Of a stretch of 54,802 bases of DNA, positions 33,131-42,153 are shown one piece after another. Every line of letters begins with the position of its first letter. Position 1 is the first letter of the stretch. The notes under the pieces are model-generated. The model saw nothing but the letters and a program-made list of their open reading frames with translations, was not told the DNA's origin and made no database searches. Source of the DNA: Candidatus Mediterraneibacter vanvlietii (GTDB lineage: Bacteria; Bacillota; Clostridia; Lachnospirales; Lachnospiraceae); assembly GCA_019113645.1 (NCBI GenBank), contig DXGZ01000065.1, positions 1 through 54,802 on the forward strand, given 5' to 3'. The position numbers and the translations under genes were made by a program.

Positions 33131-35124
33131 ATCAGGAGTTTTTACCTGTCTGCCGGGCGGATATGGAAGCGCGCGGCTGGGACAGAGTTGATTTTGTATA
33201 TATTATCGGCGATGCGTACGTGGATCATCCTTCTTTCGGCCATGCGATCATCAGCCGGGTGCTGGAGAGCCGCGGGTACCGGGTGGGAATCATCTCTCAA
33301 CCGGACTGGCGGGATCCGAAGAGCATCAGCATCTACGGAGAGCCGAGACTTGGCTTCCTCGTGACAGCGGGAAATATGGATTCCATGGTGAACCATTACA
33401 GTGTCTCCAAAAAGCACCGGAAGACGGACGCCTACACTCCGGGAGGGGAGATGGGCCGGCGTCCGGACTATGCCTGTGTTGTGTACGGCAATCTGATCCG
33501 GCAGACATATAAGAAAACGCCCGTCATACTGGGCGGGATTGAGGCGAGTCTTCGAAGGCTCGCCCACTATGATTACTGGTCAGACCGTCTGAAGCGCTCC
33601 ATCCTGCTGGATTCCGGAGCGGATATCATCTCATACGGGATGGGAGAGCGGTCTGTGGTTGAGATCGCGGAAGCACTTGAGGCTGGTATTCCTGTGGAGG
33701 AGATCACTTATATTCCGGGGACTGTCGTAAAAGTAAGAGACCGGGAACGAATTCTGGACGCACAGTTTCTCCCTTCTTATGAAGAGCTTACAAGAGACAG
33801 AAGGAATTATGCAGAGAGCTTCTACATCCAGTATCAGAATACAGATCCTTTTACAGGGAAACAGCTGGCGGAAGCCTACTCGGAACATTTGTTTATCGTA
33901 CAGAATCCTCCGGCGAAACCGCTCTCTGTCACGGAGATGGATGACGTCTATGCGCTTCCATACACGAGGACTTATCATCCTTCCTACGAAGAGAAGGGCG
34001 GAGTTCCCGCCATATCCGAGATCCGTTTCAGCCTGATCAGCAACCGGGGATGTTTCGGCGGCTGCAGCTTCTGCGCACTTACTTTTCATCAGGGGAGGAT
34101 CGTGCAGGTCAGAAGCCACGAATCCCTTCTCGCAGAAGCGGAAGCAATCACAAAGGAGAAGGATTTCAAAGGGTATATCCACGATGTCGGAGGACCTACC
34201 GCGAATTTCCGCCATCCATCCTGTGAGAAACAGCTGGAGCACGGCGTCTGCAAAAACCGGCAGTGTCTGTTCCCGAAGCCATGCAGAAACCTGGATGCGG
34301 ACCACAGCGATTATGTCAGTCTACTGAAAAAACTGAGATCTGTCCCGAAGGTAAAAAAAGTCTTCATCCGCTCCGGTATCCGTTTCGACTATCTGCTTGC
34401 AGATCAGAAGAAGGATTTTCTGAAAGAACTCTGTGAATACCATGTAAGCGGGCAGCTGAAAGTAGCTCCGGAGCACGTGTCCGCGCCGGTGCTTTCCCTG
34501 ATGGGGAAACCGGAGCACAGAGTGTACGAAGAGTTTACGCGGCAGTTTTACCGGATGAATGAACGGATCGGGAAAAAGCAGTACCTGGTGCCTTACCTGA
34601 TGTCCTCCCATCCGGGATCTACCCTGAAGGAAGCGGTTGAGCTGGCGGAATACTGCCGGGATCTGGGATACATGCCGGAACAGGTGCAGGATTTCTATCC
34701 CACGCCTTCCACGCTATCCACATGTATGTACTATACGGGGCTTGACCCGCGCACCATGAAGCCGGTCTATGTTCCGAAGGATCCCCACGAAAAAGCCATG
34801 CAGAGGGCGCTGATCCAGTACCGGAACCCGAAGCTCTATGACCTGGTCTGCGAGGCGCTTGAAAAAGCGGGCAGAACAGATCTCATTGGCTATGGACCAA
34901 AGTGCCTTGTCCGCCCGAAAAACGGACGTTCCTCCGCCCGGCAGGCAGCTGCTGCCGCCAGACCCGGCCGCGGGAAAATGACATCCAGGCCCGGTTCCGA
35001 CAAAACATCCGGTCCCGGCTCTGCGAAAACGTCCGGATCCGGTTCTGCCGGAACTTCCGGAAAAGGCAGCGGAACTGTCCGGAAGAAAAAGAAAACGATC
35101 CGCAACGTTCACAAAAAGAAATGA
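33127..35124 (+). CDS. YgiQ family radical SAM protein
   Basis: A radical SAM enzyme of the YgiQ/UPF0313 family, with unknown reaction. An N-terminal YgiQ domain (FLPVCRADMEARGWDRVDFVY region, then PVILGGIEASLRR) precedes the radical SAM core with CFGGCSFCALTFHQGR, the CxxxCxxC cluster site. The PYLMSSHPGS and FYPTPSTLSTCMYYTG motifs are typical. The last ~65 residues are a low-complexity Gly/Ser/Lys tail. The start is the ATG at 33127 (ATGA overlap). Confidence 0.95.
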   Translation: MNQEFLPVCRADMEARGWDRVDFVYIIGDAYVDHPSFGHAIISRVLESRGYRVGIISQPDWRDPKSISIYGEPRLGFLVTAGNMDSMVNHYSVSKKHRKTDAYTPGGEMGRRPDYACVVYGNLIRQTYKKTPVILGGIEASLRRLAHYDYWSDRLKRSILLDSGADIISYGMGERSVVEIAEALEAGIPVEEITYIPGTVVKVRDRERILDAQFLPSYEELTRDRRNYAESFYIQYQNTDPFTGKQLAEAYSEHLFIVQNPPAKPLSVTEMDDVYALPYTRTYHPSYEEKGGVPAISEIRFSLISNRGCFGGCSFCALTFHQGRIVQVRSHESLLAEAEAITKEKDFKGYIHDVGGPTANFRHPSCEKQLEHGVCKNRQCLFPKPCRNLDADHSDYVSLLKKLRSVPKVKKVFIRSGIRFDYLLADQKKDFLKELCEYHVSGQLKVAPEHVSAPVLSLMGKPEHRVYEEFTRQFYRMNERIGKKQYLVPYLMSSHPGSTLKEAVELAEYCRDLGYMPEQVQDFYPTPSTLSTCMYYTGLDPRTMKPVYVPKDPHEKAMQRALIQYRNPKLYDLVCEALEKAGRTDLIGYGPKCLVRPKNGRSSARQAAAAARPGRGKMTSRPGSDKTSGPGSAKTSGSGSAGTSGKGSGTVRKKKKTIRNVHKKK

Positions 35125-35143
35125 TATGAAAATGGAGTGTACT

Positions 35144-35911
35144 ATGAGAACAGCAGTGATCACCGGAGCATCCTCCGGCATGGGAAGAGAATTTGCGCGG
35201 CAGGTTGTGCATTTTTATAAAAATCTGGACGAGATCTGGGTGATTGCCAGAAGAACAGAGCGTCTGGAAGAACTGAAAAAAGAGCTCTCTGTCCCTGTGC
35301 GCATCTTTTCCTGTGATCTCACGAAGAAGAAATCCTTAAAAGAATACCGGAACGCACTGGAAGAATATCGTCCCGATGTACGGATGCTGGTCAATGCGGC
35401 AGGCTTCGGGAAAACCGGGGCTTTCAGCGATATTCTTTCCAGAGAGGAAAAAGCGCAGGCAGAAATGGTGGAGCTGAACTGTACGGCTCTGACACGGATG
35501 CTCCAGGTTACCCTGCCGTATCTCGGCAGGGGCAGCAGGATACTGAATCTCGCGTCCGCAGCTGCATTCTGTCCGCAGCCCGGATTCGCTGTGTATGCCG
35601 CAACCAAGTCCTATGTGTTGAGCCTGTCGCGGGCGCTTGGTTCCGAGCTTTCTTCAAAAGGGATCTATGTCACTGCAGTCTGTCCCGGTCCGGTTGACAC
35701 GGAATTCTTCCTTGTAAGCGGAACCGGGAATAATCCGTTAAAAAAACTTGTTATGACAGACGCCCCGCGTGTCGTCCGCAGGGCGCTTCTGGACAGCCGG
35801 AAGAAAAAGCCGCTGTCCGTCTGCGGGCTGCCCATGAAAGCGGTCCGCATCGGAACAAAACTGTTCCCCCACAGTCTCATACTTAAGGCAGAGGAGTTAT
35901 TGACAAAATGA
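35144..35911 (+). CDS. Short-chain dehydrogenase/reductase
   Basis: NAD(P)-dependent oxidoreductase of the SDR family, substrate unknown. The nucleotide site is VITGASSGMGREF (TGxxxGxG), with NAAGFG as the second motif and catalytic YAATK (YxxxK) following a Ser in LASAAAF. Length (255 residues) is typical. GGAG stands 6 nt before the ATG at 35144, preferred to a frame start at 35126. Its stop overlaps the start of the next gene (ATGA). Confidence 0.92.
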   Translation: MRTAVITGASSGMGREFARQVVHFYKNLDEIWVIARRTERLEELKKELSVPVRIFSCDLTKKKSLKEYRNALEEYRPDVRMLVNAAGFGKTGAFSDILSREEKAQAEMVELNCTALTRMLQVTLPYLGRGSRILNLASAAAFCPQPGFAVYAATKSYVLSLSRALGSELSSKGIYVTAVCPGPVDTEFFLVSGTGNNPLKKLVMTDAPRVVRRALLDSRKKKPLSVCGLPMKAVRIGTKLFPHSLILKAEELLTK

Positions 35912-36486
35912 AAAAAGTACAGAAGGGTACCCCCGGGTATCTGAATTATAAGAGAAAAATTGAAATCATCAGAACCGTCATTTATTTCGGCATTGTGGCA
36001 GCCATTTTCTTTCTGGGATACTTCCAGACAGGAACACGGCTGAACCTGCTGACCGTGGTGGCGGTTGTCGGCGTGCTGCCCTCGGCAAAGGCTCTGGTCG
36101 GCGTGATCGCCAGATTCCCGTACAAATCCATTGATCCGGACATGGCTTCCGATATCGCTTCCAGGACCGAACATCTCACCGTATGTTATGACATGGTGAT
36201 CACAAGCGAGGAGAAAATCATGCCTGTGGACTGTATCGTCATATCCGGCCATAATATCTTCGGATACACCCACTATAAAAAAGTGGATTTAAACATGCTT
36301 GCAAAGCATATTAAACAGATTCTCGAGCTCAATCATTTCAAAGGCCTGGGAGTCAAAATACTGAATGAATACAAACCCTTTATCACAAGAGCGGAAGGAC
36401 TCGACAATATCGCGGCAGTAGAGAAGGAAGACACGAAGGCGACAGAGGAAGCTGTCCGCAATCTGATCCTGAACATCTCGATGTGA
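35908..36486 (+). CDS. Conserved hypothetical membrane protein
   Basis: 192 residues, not recognised. Two adjacent membrane helices near the N-terminus (IIRTVIYFGIVAAIFFLGYF and LLTVVAVVGVLPSAKALVGVI) are followed by a soluble alpha/beta domain of about 125 residues with VCYDMVITSEEKIMPVDCIV and GYTHYKKVDLNMLAKHIKQI. The soluble part may be a degenerate enzyme or a binding domain facing the cytoplasm. It is translationally coupled to the SDR gene and 28 bp from the RluA gene. Confidence 0.8.
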   Translation: MKKVQKGTPGYLNYKRKIEIIRTVIYFGIVAAIFFLGYFQTGTRLNLLTVVAVVGVLPSAKALVGVIARFPYKSIDPDMASDIASRTEHLTVCYDMVITSEEKIMPVDCIVISGHNIFGYTHYKKVDLNMLAKHIKQILELNHFKGLGVKILNEYKPFITRAEGLDNIAAVEKEDTKATEEAVRNLILNISM

Positions 36487-36514
36487 TGAGGGCCGATCCG
36501 GGAGAGGAGTATCT

Positions 36515-37609
36515 ATGAGGCAAATCAGCATCCGCCCCAATGAAGCCGGGCAGAGGTTCGACAAATACCTCGGCAAATATCTGAAGAAAGCGCCCAAAAG
36601 CTTTCTTTACAAAATGCTGCGGAAGAAAAACATTACACTGAACGGGAAAAAAGCAACCGGCCAGGAGAAGCTCTGCGCCGGCGATACGGTGAAGCTCTTT
36701 CTCTCCGATGAGACGATAGAGAAGTTCTCCGAAAACCTGCTGCCGGCTGATCTGAAGACTTCTGAGAACTGCCGGCTTGACATATTATACGAGGACACGC
36801 ATACAATCTTTATAAACAAACCTGCCGGAATGCTCTCTCAGAAAGCCGCGCCAACAGATGTCTCTCTTGTGGAGCATCTGATCAGCTATCTGCTTGAGAG
36901 CGGACAGATCACCAGGGAGGAGCTTGCCACCTTCCGGCCGTCTGTCTGCAACCGGCTGGACCGAAATACAAGCGGAATCGTTGCTGCAGGGAAAACACTT
37001 CCGGCACTTCAGGATTTAAGCCTGATGTTCCGGGATCGGACACTGGGGAAATATTATCTGTGTCTTGTGAAAGGCAATGTGGCCGGATCACAGAGAATCG
37101 ACGGATATCTCAGCAAGGACACTTCGTCAAACAAAGTGACACTGACAAAGACGGAACGGCCGGAGGCAGTGCGCATTGAAACCGAGTATCGCACCCTTGC
37201 GGCAGGAGACGACTGCAGCCTTCTGGAGGTTCACCTGATCACAGGAAAGACTCACCAGATCCGCGCCCATCTGGCGTCGATCGGCCACCCGATTCTCGGG
37301 GATTACAAATACGGTGACCGGAAGAAAAATGATCCATTAAGAAGCAGATATGGATTAAAACATCAGCTTCTTCATTCCACCCGTCTGATCTTTCCGGAAT
37401 GCGAAGGCGCGCTTGCCGCTCTGTCCGGGAAAGTGATAGAAGCGCCCCTGCCGGATCTTTTTGCAGAAATCTGCCGGGGTGCCGGAATTACACTTAAGGA
37501 TATCGGAATTACCTCCGGTAATACTGAAATTCCCCGCGCCGCTGCCGGCATATGCTCTGGCAGGATACCGGATGGACCCCCGGCAAAAAGGAGAAAGGAA
37601 CAGAGATAA
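36515..37609 (+). CDS. RluA family pseudouridine synthase
   Basis: RNA pseudouridine synthase of the RluA group (23S rRNA or tRNA targets). An N-terminal S4-like domain (RFDKYLGKYLKKAPKSFLYK) precedes the catalytic domain; the key Asp is in CNRLDRNTSGIV, where His of the common HRLD is replaced by Asn, as in some RluA relatives. ITGKTHQIRAHLASIGHPILGDYKYG is the usual late signature. About 45 extra residues at the C-terminus (after ITLKDIGIT) look disordered. Confidence 0.93.
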   Translation: MRQISIRPNEAGQRFDKYLGKYLKKAPKSFLYKMLRKKNITLNGKKATGQEKLCAGDTVKLFLSDETIEKFSENLLPADLKTSENCRLDILYEDTHTIFINKPAGMLSQKAAPTDVSLVEHLISYLLESGQITREELATFRPSVCNRLDRNTSGIVAAGKTLPALQDLSLMFRDRTLGKYYLCLVKGNVAGSQRIDGYLSKDTSSNKVTLTKTERPEAVRIETEYRTLAAGDDCSLLEVHLITGKTHQIRAHLASIGHPILGDYKYGDRKKNDPLRSRYGLKHQLLHSTRLIFPECEGALAALSGKVIEAPLPDLFAEICRGAGITLKDIGITSGNTEIPRAAAGICSGRIPDGPPAKRRKEQR

Positions 37610-37615
37610 CAGAAG

Positions 37616-38149
37616 ATGGCAACCTGGAATTCAAGAGGGCTTCGCGGCTCCACACTGGAAGAATTTATCAACCACACAAATGAACGCTATACGGATATGG
37701 GACTCGCACTGATTCAGAAGATCCCCACCCCGATCACTCCGGTGCAGATCGATCAGACGAGCCGGCATATCACCCTCGCTTACTTCGATAAGATCAGTAC
37801 GGTAGACTATATTGGAGCGGTCCAGGGAATTCCGGTGTGCTTTGACGCAAAAGAGTGCAGAGCCGATACCTTTCCGCTTCAAAACATCCATGACCATCAG
37901 ATGGATTTTATGGACAAATTTGAGAAACAGGGCGGGATCTCATTCCTGCTGATCTACTATACTTCAAGAGACGAGCTCTATTATATGCGATATGAGCAGA
38001 TCCGGAAATTCTGGGACCGCGCCGCGGCAGGGGGCAGAAAGAGCTTCCGGCTGGACGAGCTGGATTCCGGCTGGTTTATGGAACTTCAGAATGGCTATTT
38101 CATCCCTTATCTTGATTTTATTCAAAAAGATCTGGACTGCAGGGATTGA
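37616..38149 (+). CDS. recU: Holliday junction resolvase RecU
   Basis: RecU cuts four-way DNA junctions in Firmicutes, acting after RuvAB and RecG. The family start WNSRGLRGSTLEEFINHTN is present. Further motifs are ALIQKIPTPITPV, the nuclease region AYFDKISTVDYIGAVQGIPVCFDAKEC (Asp and Glu-Lys catalytic residues) and FPLQNIHDHQMDFM. Length (177 residues) is slightly short but complete. It lies 6 bp after the RluA gene. The -35 box of the his promoter overlaps its stop codon. Confidence 0.95.
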   Translation: MATWNSRGLRGSTLEEFINHTNERYTDMGLALIQKIPTPITPVQIDQTSRHITLAYFDKISTVDYIGAVQGIPVCFDAKECRADTFPLQNIHDHQMDFMDKFEKQGGISFLLIYYTSRDELYYMRYEQIRKFWDRAAAGGRKSFRLDELDSGWFMELQNGYFIPYLDFIQKDLDCRD

Positions 38150-38174
38150 CAGAGCCGTGGAAAATCCGTATAAT
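38146..38174 (+). promoter_or_regulatory. his operon promoter
   Basis: Perfect consensus: TTGACA (38146-38151), 17 bp, TATAAT (38169-38174). The TGA stop of recU lies inside the -35 box. No T-box or attenuator is visible in the ~45-nt leader. Confidence 0.85.
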
Positions 38175-38225
38175 GACAAGAGTATTTTAGCGTGTTAGCA
38201 CAGTAAAGTGAGAGAGGTTGCCAAT

Positions 38226-39476
38226 ATGGAACAGAAACTTCATACTCCGGAAGGAGTCAGGGATATTTACAATAAAGAATGCGAGACAAAACTTACATTG
38301 CAGAAAAAACTGAACACAGTGCTCCATCTCTATGGATACCGTGATATCCAGACGCCGACTTTTGAATACTACGATGTGTTCCGTGAAGAGATCGGCTCCA
38401 CATCGACTCAGGAATTGTATAAATTTTTCGACAGGGAGGGGAATATTCTTGCCCTGCGCCCCGATATCACGCCGTCTGTGGCAAGAGCGGCGGCAACACT
38501 GTTTGAGTCAGAAGATTTACCGATCCGTCTCTGCTATGCCGGAAATACATTTATCAATCACAGCAGCTATCAGGGCAGACTCAAGGAGAACACCCAGCTT
38601 GGCGCCGAGCTGATCGGACTGGACACAATTGAAGCGGATGCCGAGCTGATCGCAATGGTTGTAGACGGCCTGAAAAAGGTCGGATTAACAGAATTCCAGG
38701 TCAACATCGGACATGTGGACTTTATTCAGAGCCTGATGAACGCCGCTGATCTAAACGAAGAGGAGACGAAAGAGATTCGGGAGCTGATCACAAACCGCAA
38801 TTACTTCGGAGTTGATGAGCTTCTTGACAGCCGCAAAGTCAAGGAAACTGTAAAGGAAGCCTTCCACATACTTCCGGAACTGGCAGGCGGAGAAGAAGTG
38901 CTGGAGAAGGCACTTCTGGCAGCTCCTGACCTGACAGCGCGGCTTGCGGTGACAAGACTGCAGCATATCTACCATCTTCTGAAACTATACGGAGCTGAAG
39001 AGCATGTAACATTTGATTTAAGTATGATCGGAAGCTACGGATACTATACAGGAATTATTTTCCGGGCATATACTTATGGCACAGGCGACGCGGTTGTCCG
39101 AGGCGGGCGGTATGACCACCTTCTCGAGAAATTCGGGAAGAGCACACCTTCCATCGGTTTCGCAATTATTCTGGATGAACTGATGAGCGCGCTGTCCAGA
39201 CAGAGAATCTCTGTGGATACGATTCACCAGAATCTGATCGTTTACACAGAAGCCACCGAAGAAGAGGCGATTTCTCTTGCCTGCAGTTTCCGGAACAAAG
39301 GACGCTGCATTGAACTGCTCAAGCGTGAGATTGAAGAGGAGCGTGAACCATATGAGGAATATGCAAAACGCGCGGGCATATCTGCCATGCTGTTCCTCCG
39401 TGACGATCAGAAAATCGAGATGGTAAATATACAGACCGGAGAAGTGAAAACCGCGGATCTGAAAAACCTGAACTAA
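38226..39476 (+). CDS. hisZ: ATP phosphoribosyltransferase regulatory subunit HisZ
   Basis: HisZ is a catalytically dead class II tRNA-synthetase-like protein that activates and confers histidine feedback on short HisG. The synthetase fold is clear: LHTPEGVRDIY, IQTPTFEYYDVF, LALRPDITPSVAR, CYAGNTFIN and GGRYDHLLEKFG. The start is the ATG at 38226, with a GAGAGAGG site 8 nt upstream, rather than the frame start at 38208. Length (416 residues) is normal. It is the first gene of the his operon. Confidence 0.95.
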   Translation: MEQKLHTPEGVRDIYNKECETKLTLQKKLNTVLHLYGYRDIQTPTFEYYDVFREEIGSTSTQELYKFFDREGNILALRPDITPSVARAAATLFESEDLPIRLCYAGNTFINHSSYQGRLKENTQLGAELIGLDTIEADAELIAMVVDGLKKVGLTEFQVNIGHVDFIQSLMNAADLNEEETKEIRELITNRNYFGVDELLDSRKVKETVKEAFHILPELAGGEEVLEKALLAAPDLTARLAVTRLQHIYHLLKLYGAEEHVTFDLSMIGSYGYYTGIIFRAYTYGTGDAVVRGGRYDHLLEKFGKSTPSIGFAIILDELMSALSRQRISVDTIHQNLIVYTEATEEEAISLACSFRNKGRCIELLKREIEEEREPYEEYAKRAGISAMLFLRDDQKIEMVNIQTGEVKTADLKNLN

Positions 39477-39489
39477 AGGAGCATGACTT

Positions 39490-40134
39490 ATGAGATATCT
39501 GACTTTTGCCCTGACAAAAGGCCGTCTTGCGAGCAAGACGCTGGAAATGCTGGAGAAACTTGGAATTACCTGCGAAGAGATGAAAGATAAAGACTCCAGG
39601 AAGCTGATCTTTACCAATGAAGAACTGAAGCTGAAATTCTTTCTGGCCAAAGGACCTGATGTGCCGACTTATGTAGAATACGGCGCAGCGGATATCGGCG
39701 TAGTCGGTAAGGACACAATCATTGAAGAAGGACGCAAAGTCCACGAAGTGCTGGATCTCGGATTCGGCCGCTGCCGGATGTGCGTCTGCGGATACGAAGA
39801 TGCAGCGGAACTGCTCCGGCACCACGAGCTGATCCGCGTAGCGACAAAATACCCAAAGATTGCCAAAGATTATTTCTATAATAAGAAGCATCAGACCGTG
39901 GAGATCATTAAGATGAATGGTTCTATCGAGCTGGCACCTATCGTCGGACTGTCTGAAGTGATCGTGGATATTGTGGAGACAGGTTCTACGCTGAAAGAAA
40001 ACGGACTTGTTGTACTTGAAGAGGTCTGCCCTCTGTCCGCCCGCATGATCGTCAATCCGGTGAGTATGCGCATGGAAAACGAGAGGATCAAGAAACTGAT
40101 CACTGACCTGAGAATCCTTTTAAGAGAGAACTGA
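39490..40134 (+). CDS. hisG: ATP phosphoribosyltransferase, short form
   Basis: First enzyme of histidine synthesis, joining ATP and PRPP. The short form (214 residues) lacks the C-terminal regulatory domain and needs HisZ, which is encoded 13 bp upstream. Motifs: LTFALTKGRLASKTLEML, GAADIGVVGKDT and the PRPP loop region IVDIVETGSTLKENGL. AAGGAG precedes the ATG. Confidence 0.97.
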   Translation: MRYLTFALTKGRLASKTLEMLEKLGITCEEMKDKDSRKLIFTNEELKLKFFLAKGPDVPTYVEYGAADIGVVGKDTIIEEGRKVHEVLDLGFGRCRMCVCGYEDAAELLRHHELIRVATKYPKIAKDYFYNKKHQTVEIIKMNGSIELAPIVGLSEVIVDIVETGSTLKENGLVVLEEVCPLSARMIVNPVSMRMENERIKKLITDLRILLREN

Positions 40135-40184
40135 TCACAGCCGATAAATACTGACAAAAAAGCACAAACATTCGGGAGGGAAAT

Positions 40185-41483
40185 ATGCGAATCGAGAAAC
40201 TGGATCAAAATGCAAAGAACAGTCTGCTGGAGTCTCTGCTGAAACGAAGCCCCAACAGCTACGGAAAATACGAAGACAGTGTGCGGGAGATCCTTGCGGA
40301 CGTCAAAGAGCGCAGAGACGCCGCACTGTTTGAATACACGAAGAAATTCGATGGCGCTGAGATCAGTGCTGAGAATATACAGGTTACAGACGAAGAGATT
40401 ACGGAAGCATACGCACAGGTGGATAACTCTCTTGTGGAGATTATCCGGAAAGCGATGAAGAACATCGAAACCTACCACGCCAAACAGATGCAGTACAGCT
40501 GGTTTGACAGCAAACCGGACGGGACGATTCTCGGGCAGAAAGTAACTCCGCTTCAAAGAGTGGGAGTATATGTTCCCGGCGGAAAAGCAGCTTACCCTTC
40601 CTCTGTGCTTATGAATATCATCCCGGCAAAGGTAGCCGGCGTGGACGAGATCATTATGGTCACACCGCCCGGAAAGGACGGCCGCGTCACGCCGACCACT
40701 CTTGTTGCAGCGAAGGAAGCCGGCGCAGATAAAGTCTACAAGGCTGGCGGAGCACAGGCAATCGCAGCGCTTGCATATGGGACAGAAAGCATCCCGAAGG
40801 TGGACAAGATCGTAGGACCCGGAAATATCTATGTAGCCCTGGCAAAAAAAGCTGTGTACGGGCATGTGAGCATCGATTCCGTGGCAGGGCCGAGCGAGAT
40901 TCTCGTTCTGGCGGATGAGACTGCGAATCCCCGCTATGTAGCTGCTGATCTGCTCTCTCAGGCAGAGCATGACGAACTGGCCAGCGCCATTCTCGTCACT
41001 ACCAGCATGGATCTGGCCGAGAAGGTCTCCGAGTGGACGGATCGTTTCACAGAGGAACTCTCAAGAGGTGAGATTATCCGGAAGTCTCTCGACAACTATG
41101 GACATATTCTTGTGGCAGACACTCTGGATGACGCGATCGATGCGGCAAATGAGATTGCCTCAGAGCATATGGAAATCGTGACTGCCAACCCGTTTGAAGT
41201 GATGACGAAGATACGGAATGCGGGAGCCATCTTTATCGGCGAGTACTCCAGCGAACCGCTGGGAGACTATTTTGCAGGACCAAACCACGTACTCCCCACC
41301 AATGGAACCGCCAAATTCTTCTCCCCGCTTTCGGTGGATGACTTTATCAAGAAATCCAGCATCATCTCATATTCACGAGATGCGCTCGAGAAGATTCACA
41401 CGGATATTGAACGGTTTGCCGAGGCGGAGCACCTGACCGCCCACGCAAATTCGATCAAAGTACGTTTTGACGGAAAAGACTGA
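40185..41483 (+). CDS. hisD: Histidinol dehydrogenase
   Basis: Zinc enzyme that oxidises L-histidinol to histidine in two NAD steps. Typical motifs: VGVYVPGGKAAYPSSVLMN, DKIVGPGNIYVALAKKAVYG, AGPSEILVLAD, LSQAEHD (His and Asp near the metal) and PTNGTAKF. Length (432 residues) is normal. GGGAGG lies upstream of the ATG. Fifty bp separate it from hisG. Confidence 0.97.
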   Translation: MRIEKLDQNAKNSLLESLLKRSPNSYGKYEDSVREILADVKERRDAALFEYTKKFDGAEISAENIQVTDEEITEAYAQVDNSLVEIIRKAMKNIETYHAKQMQYSWFDSKPDGTILGQKVTPLQRVGVYVPGGKAAYPSSVLMNIIPAKVAGVDEIIMVTPPGKDGRVTPTTLVAAKEAGADKVYKAGGAQAIAALAYGTESIPKVDKIVGPGNIYVALAKKAVYGHVSIDSVAGPSEILVLADETANPRYVAADLLSQAEHDELASAILVTTSMDLAEKVSEWTDRFTEELSRGEIIRKSLDNYGHILVADTLDDAIDAANEIASEHMEIVTANPFEVMTKIRNAGAIFIGEYSSEPLGDYFAGPNHVLPTNGTAKFFSPLSVDDFIKKSSIISYSRDALEKIHTDIERFAEAEHLTAHANSIKVRFDGKD

Positions 41484-41498
41484 CAGGAGGTATCTGCT

Positions 41499-42089
41499 AT
41501 GGAAAACAGAACCGCAGAATGCAGACGGAAGACAAAGGAAACTGACATCACACTTTCACTTAACCTGGACGGACAGGGAAAAAGCGAGATCGACACGGGA
41601 ATTCCGTTTTTTGACCATATGCTGGACGGCTTCGCCCGCCATGGACTTTTTGATCTGAATGTCAGAGTGAAAGGGGACATTGAAGTTGACAGCCATCACA
41701 CCATCGAAGACACCGGCATCGTGCTCGGACAGGCGATCGCGAAAGCGCTTGGCGATAAGGCAGGAATCAGGCGGTATGGTTATTTTATTCTTCCGATGGA
41801 TGAGACACTCGCCCTGGCAGCAATTGATCTTTCCGGACGTCCTTACCTGAAATATCAGGCCGATTTTACAGCTGACCGCCTGGGCAGTATGGATACGGAG
41901 ATGGTGCGCGAATTCTTCTACGCAGTATCCTACAGCGCGGGCATGAACCTGCATCTTAAGATCATGGAGCCGGGAAATAACCATCACATGGCGGAAGCAT
42001 TGTTCAAGGCATTCGGGAAAGCTCTCGACATGGCGGTTTCCAATGAGCCGAGAATGAAAGAAGTATGGTCCACAAAAGGTTCACTATAG
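41499..42089 (+). CDS. hisB: Imidazoleglycerol-phosphate dehydratase
   Basis: Removes water from imidazoleglycerol phosphate; manganese enzyme with paired His motifs. These are visible: FDHMLDGFARHG, VDSHHTIEDTGIVLG and NNHHMAEALFKAFGKAL. Length (196 residues) is that of the single-function dehydratase. It lies 15 bp after hisD and 64 bp before the hisIE fusion gene. Confidence 0.97.
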   Translation: MENRTAECRRKTKETDITLSLNLDGQGKSEIDTGIPFFDHMLDGFARHGLFDLNVRVKGDIEVDSHHTIEDTGIVLGQAIAKALGDKAGIRRYGYFILPMDETLALAAIDLSGRPYLKYQADFTADRLGSMDTEMVREFFYAVSYSAGMNLHLKIMEPGNNHHMAEALFKAFGKALDMAVSNEPRMKEVWSTKGSL

Positions 42090-42153
42090 AGAATGCGTGT
42101 GAATATACTGATATATAAAAGTACAATACGGACTACAGAAGGAGATAAGATAC

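Noticed and set aside
38175-38225. T-box or His attenuator before hisZ
   Set aside because: The leader is only about 45 nt, with no T-box sequence, His-rich leader peptide or terminator.
39891-40970. 359-codon antisense frame over hisG/hisD
   Set aside because: Shadow of strongly conserved hisD codons; no motif and no ribosome site.
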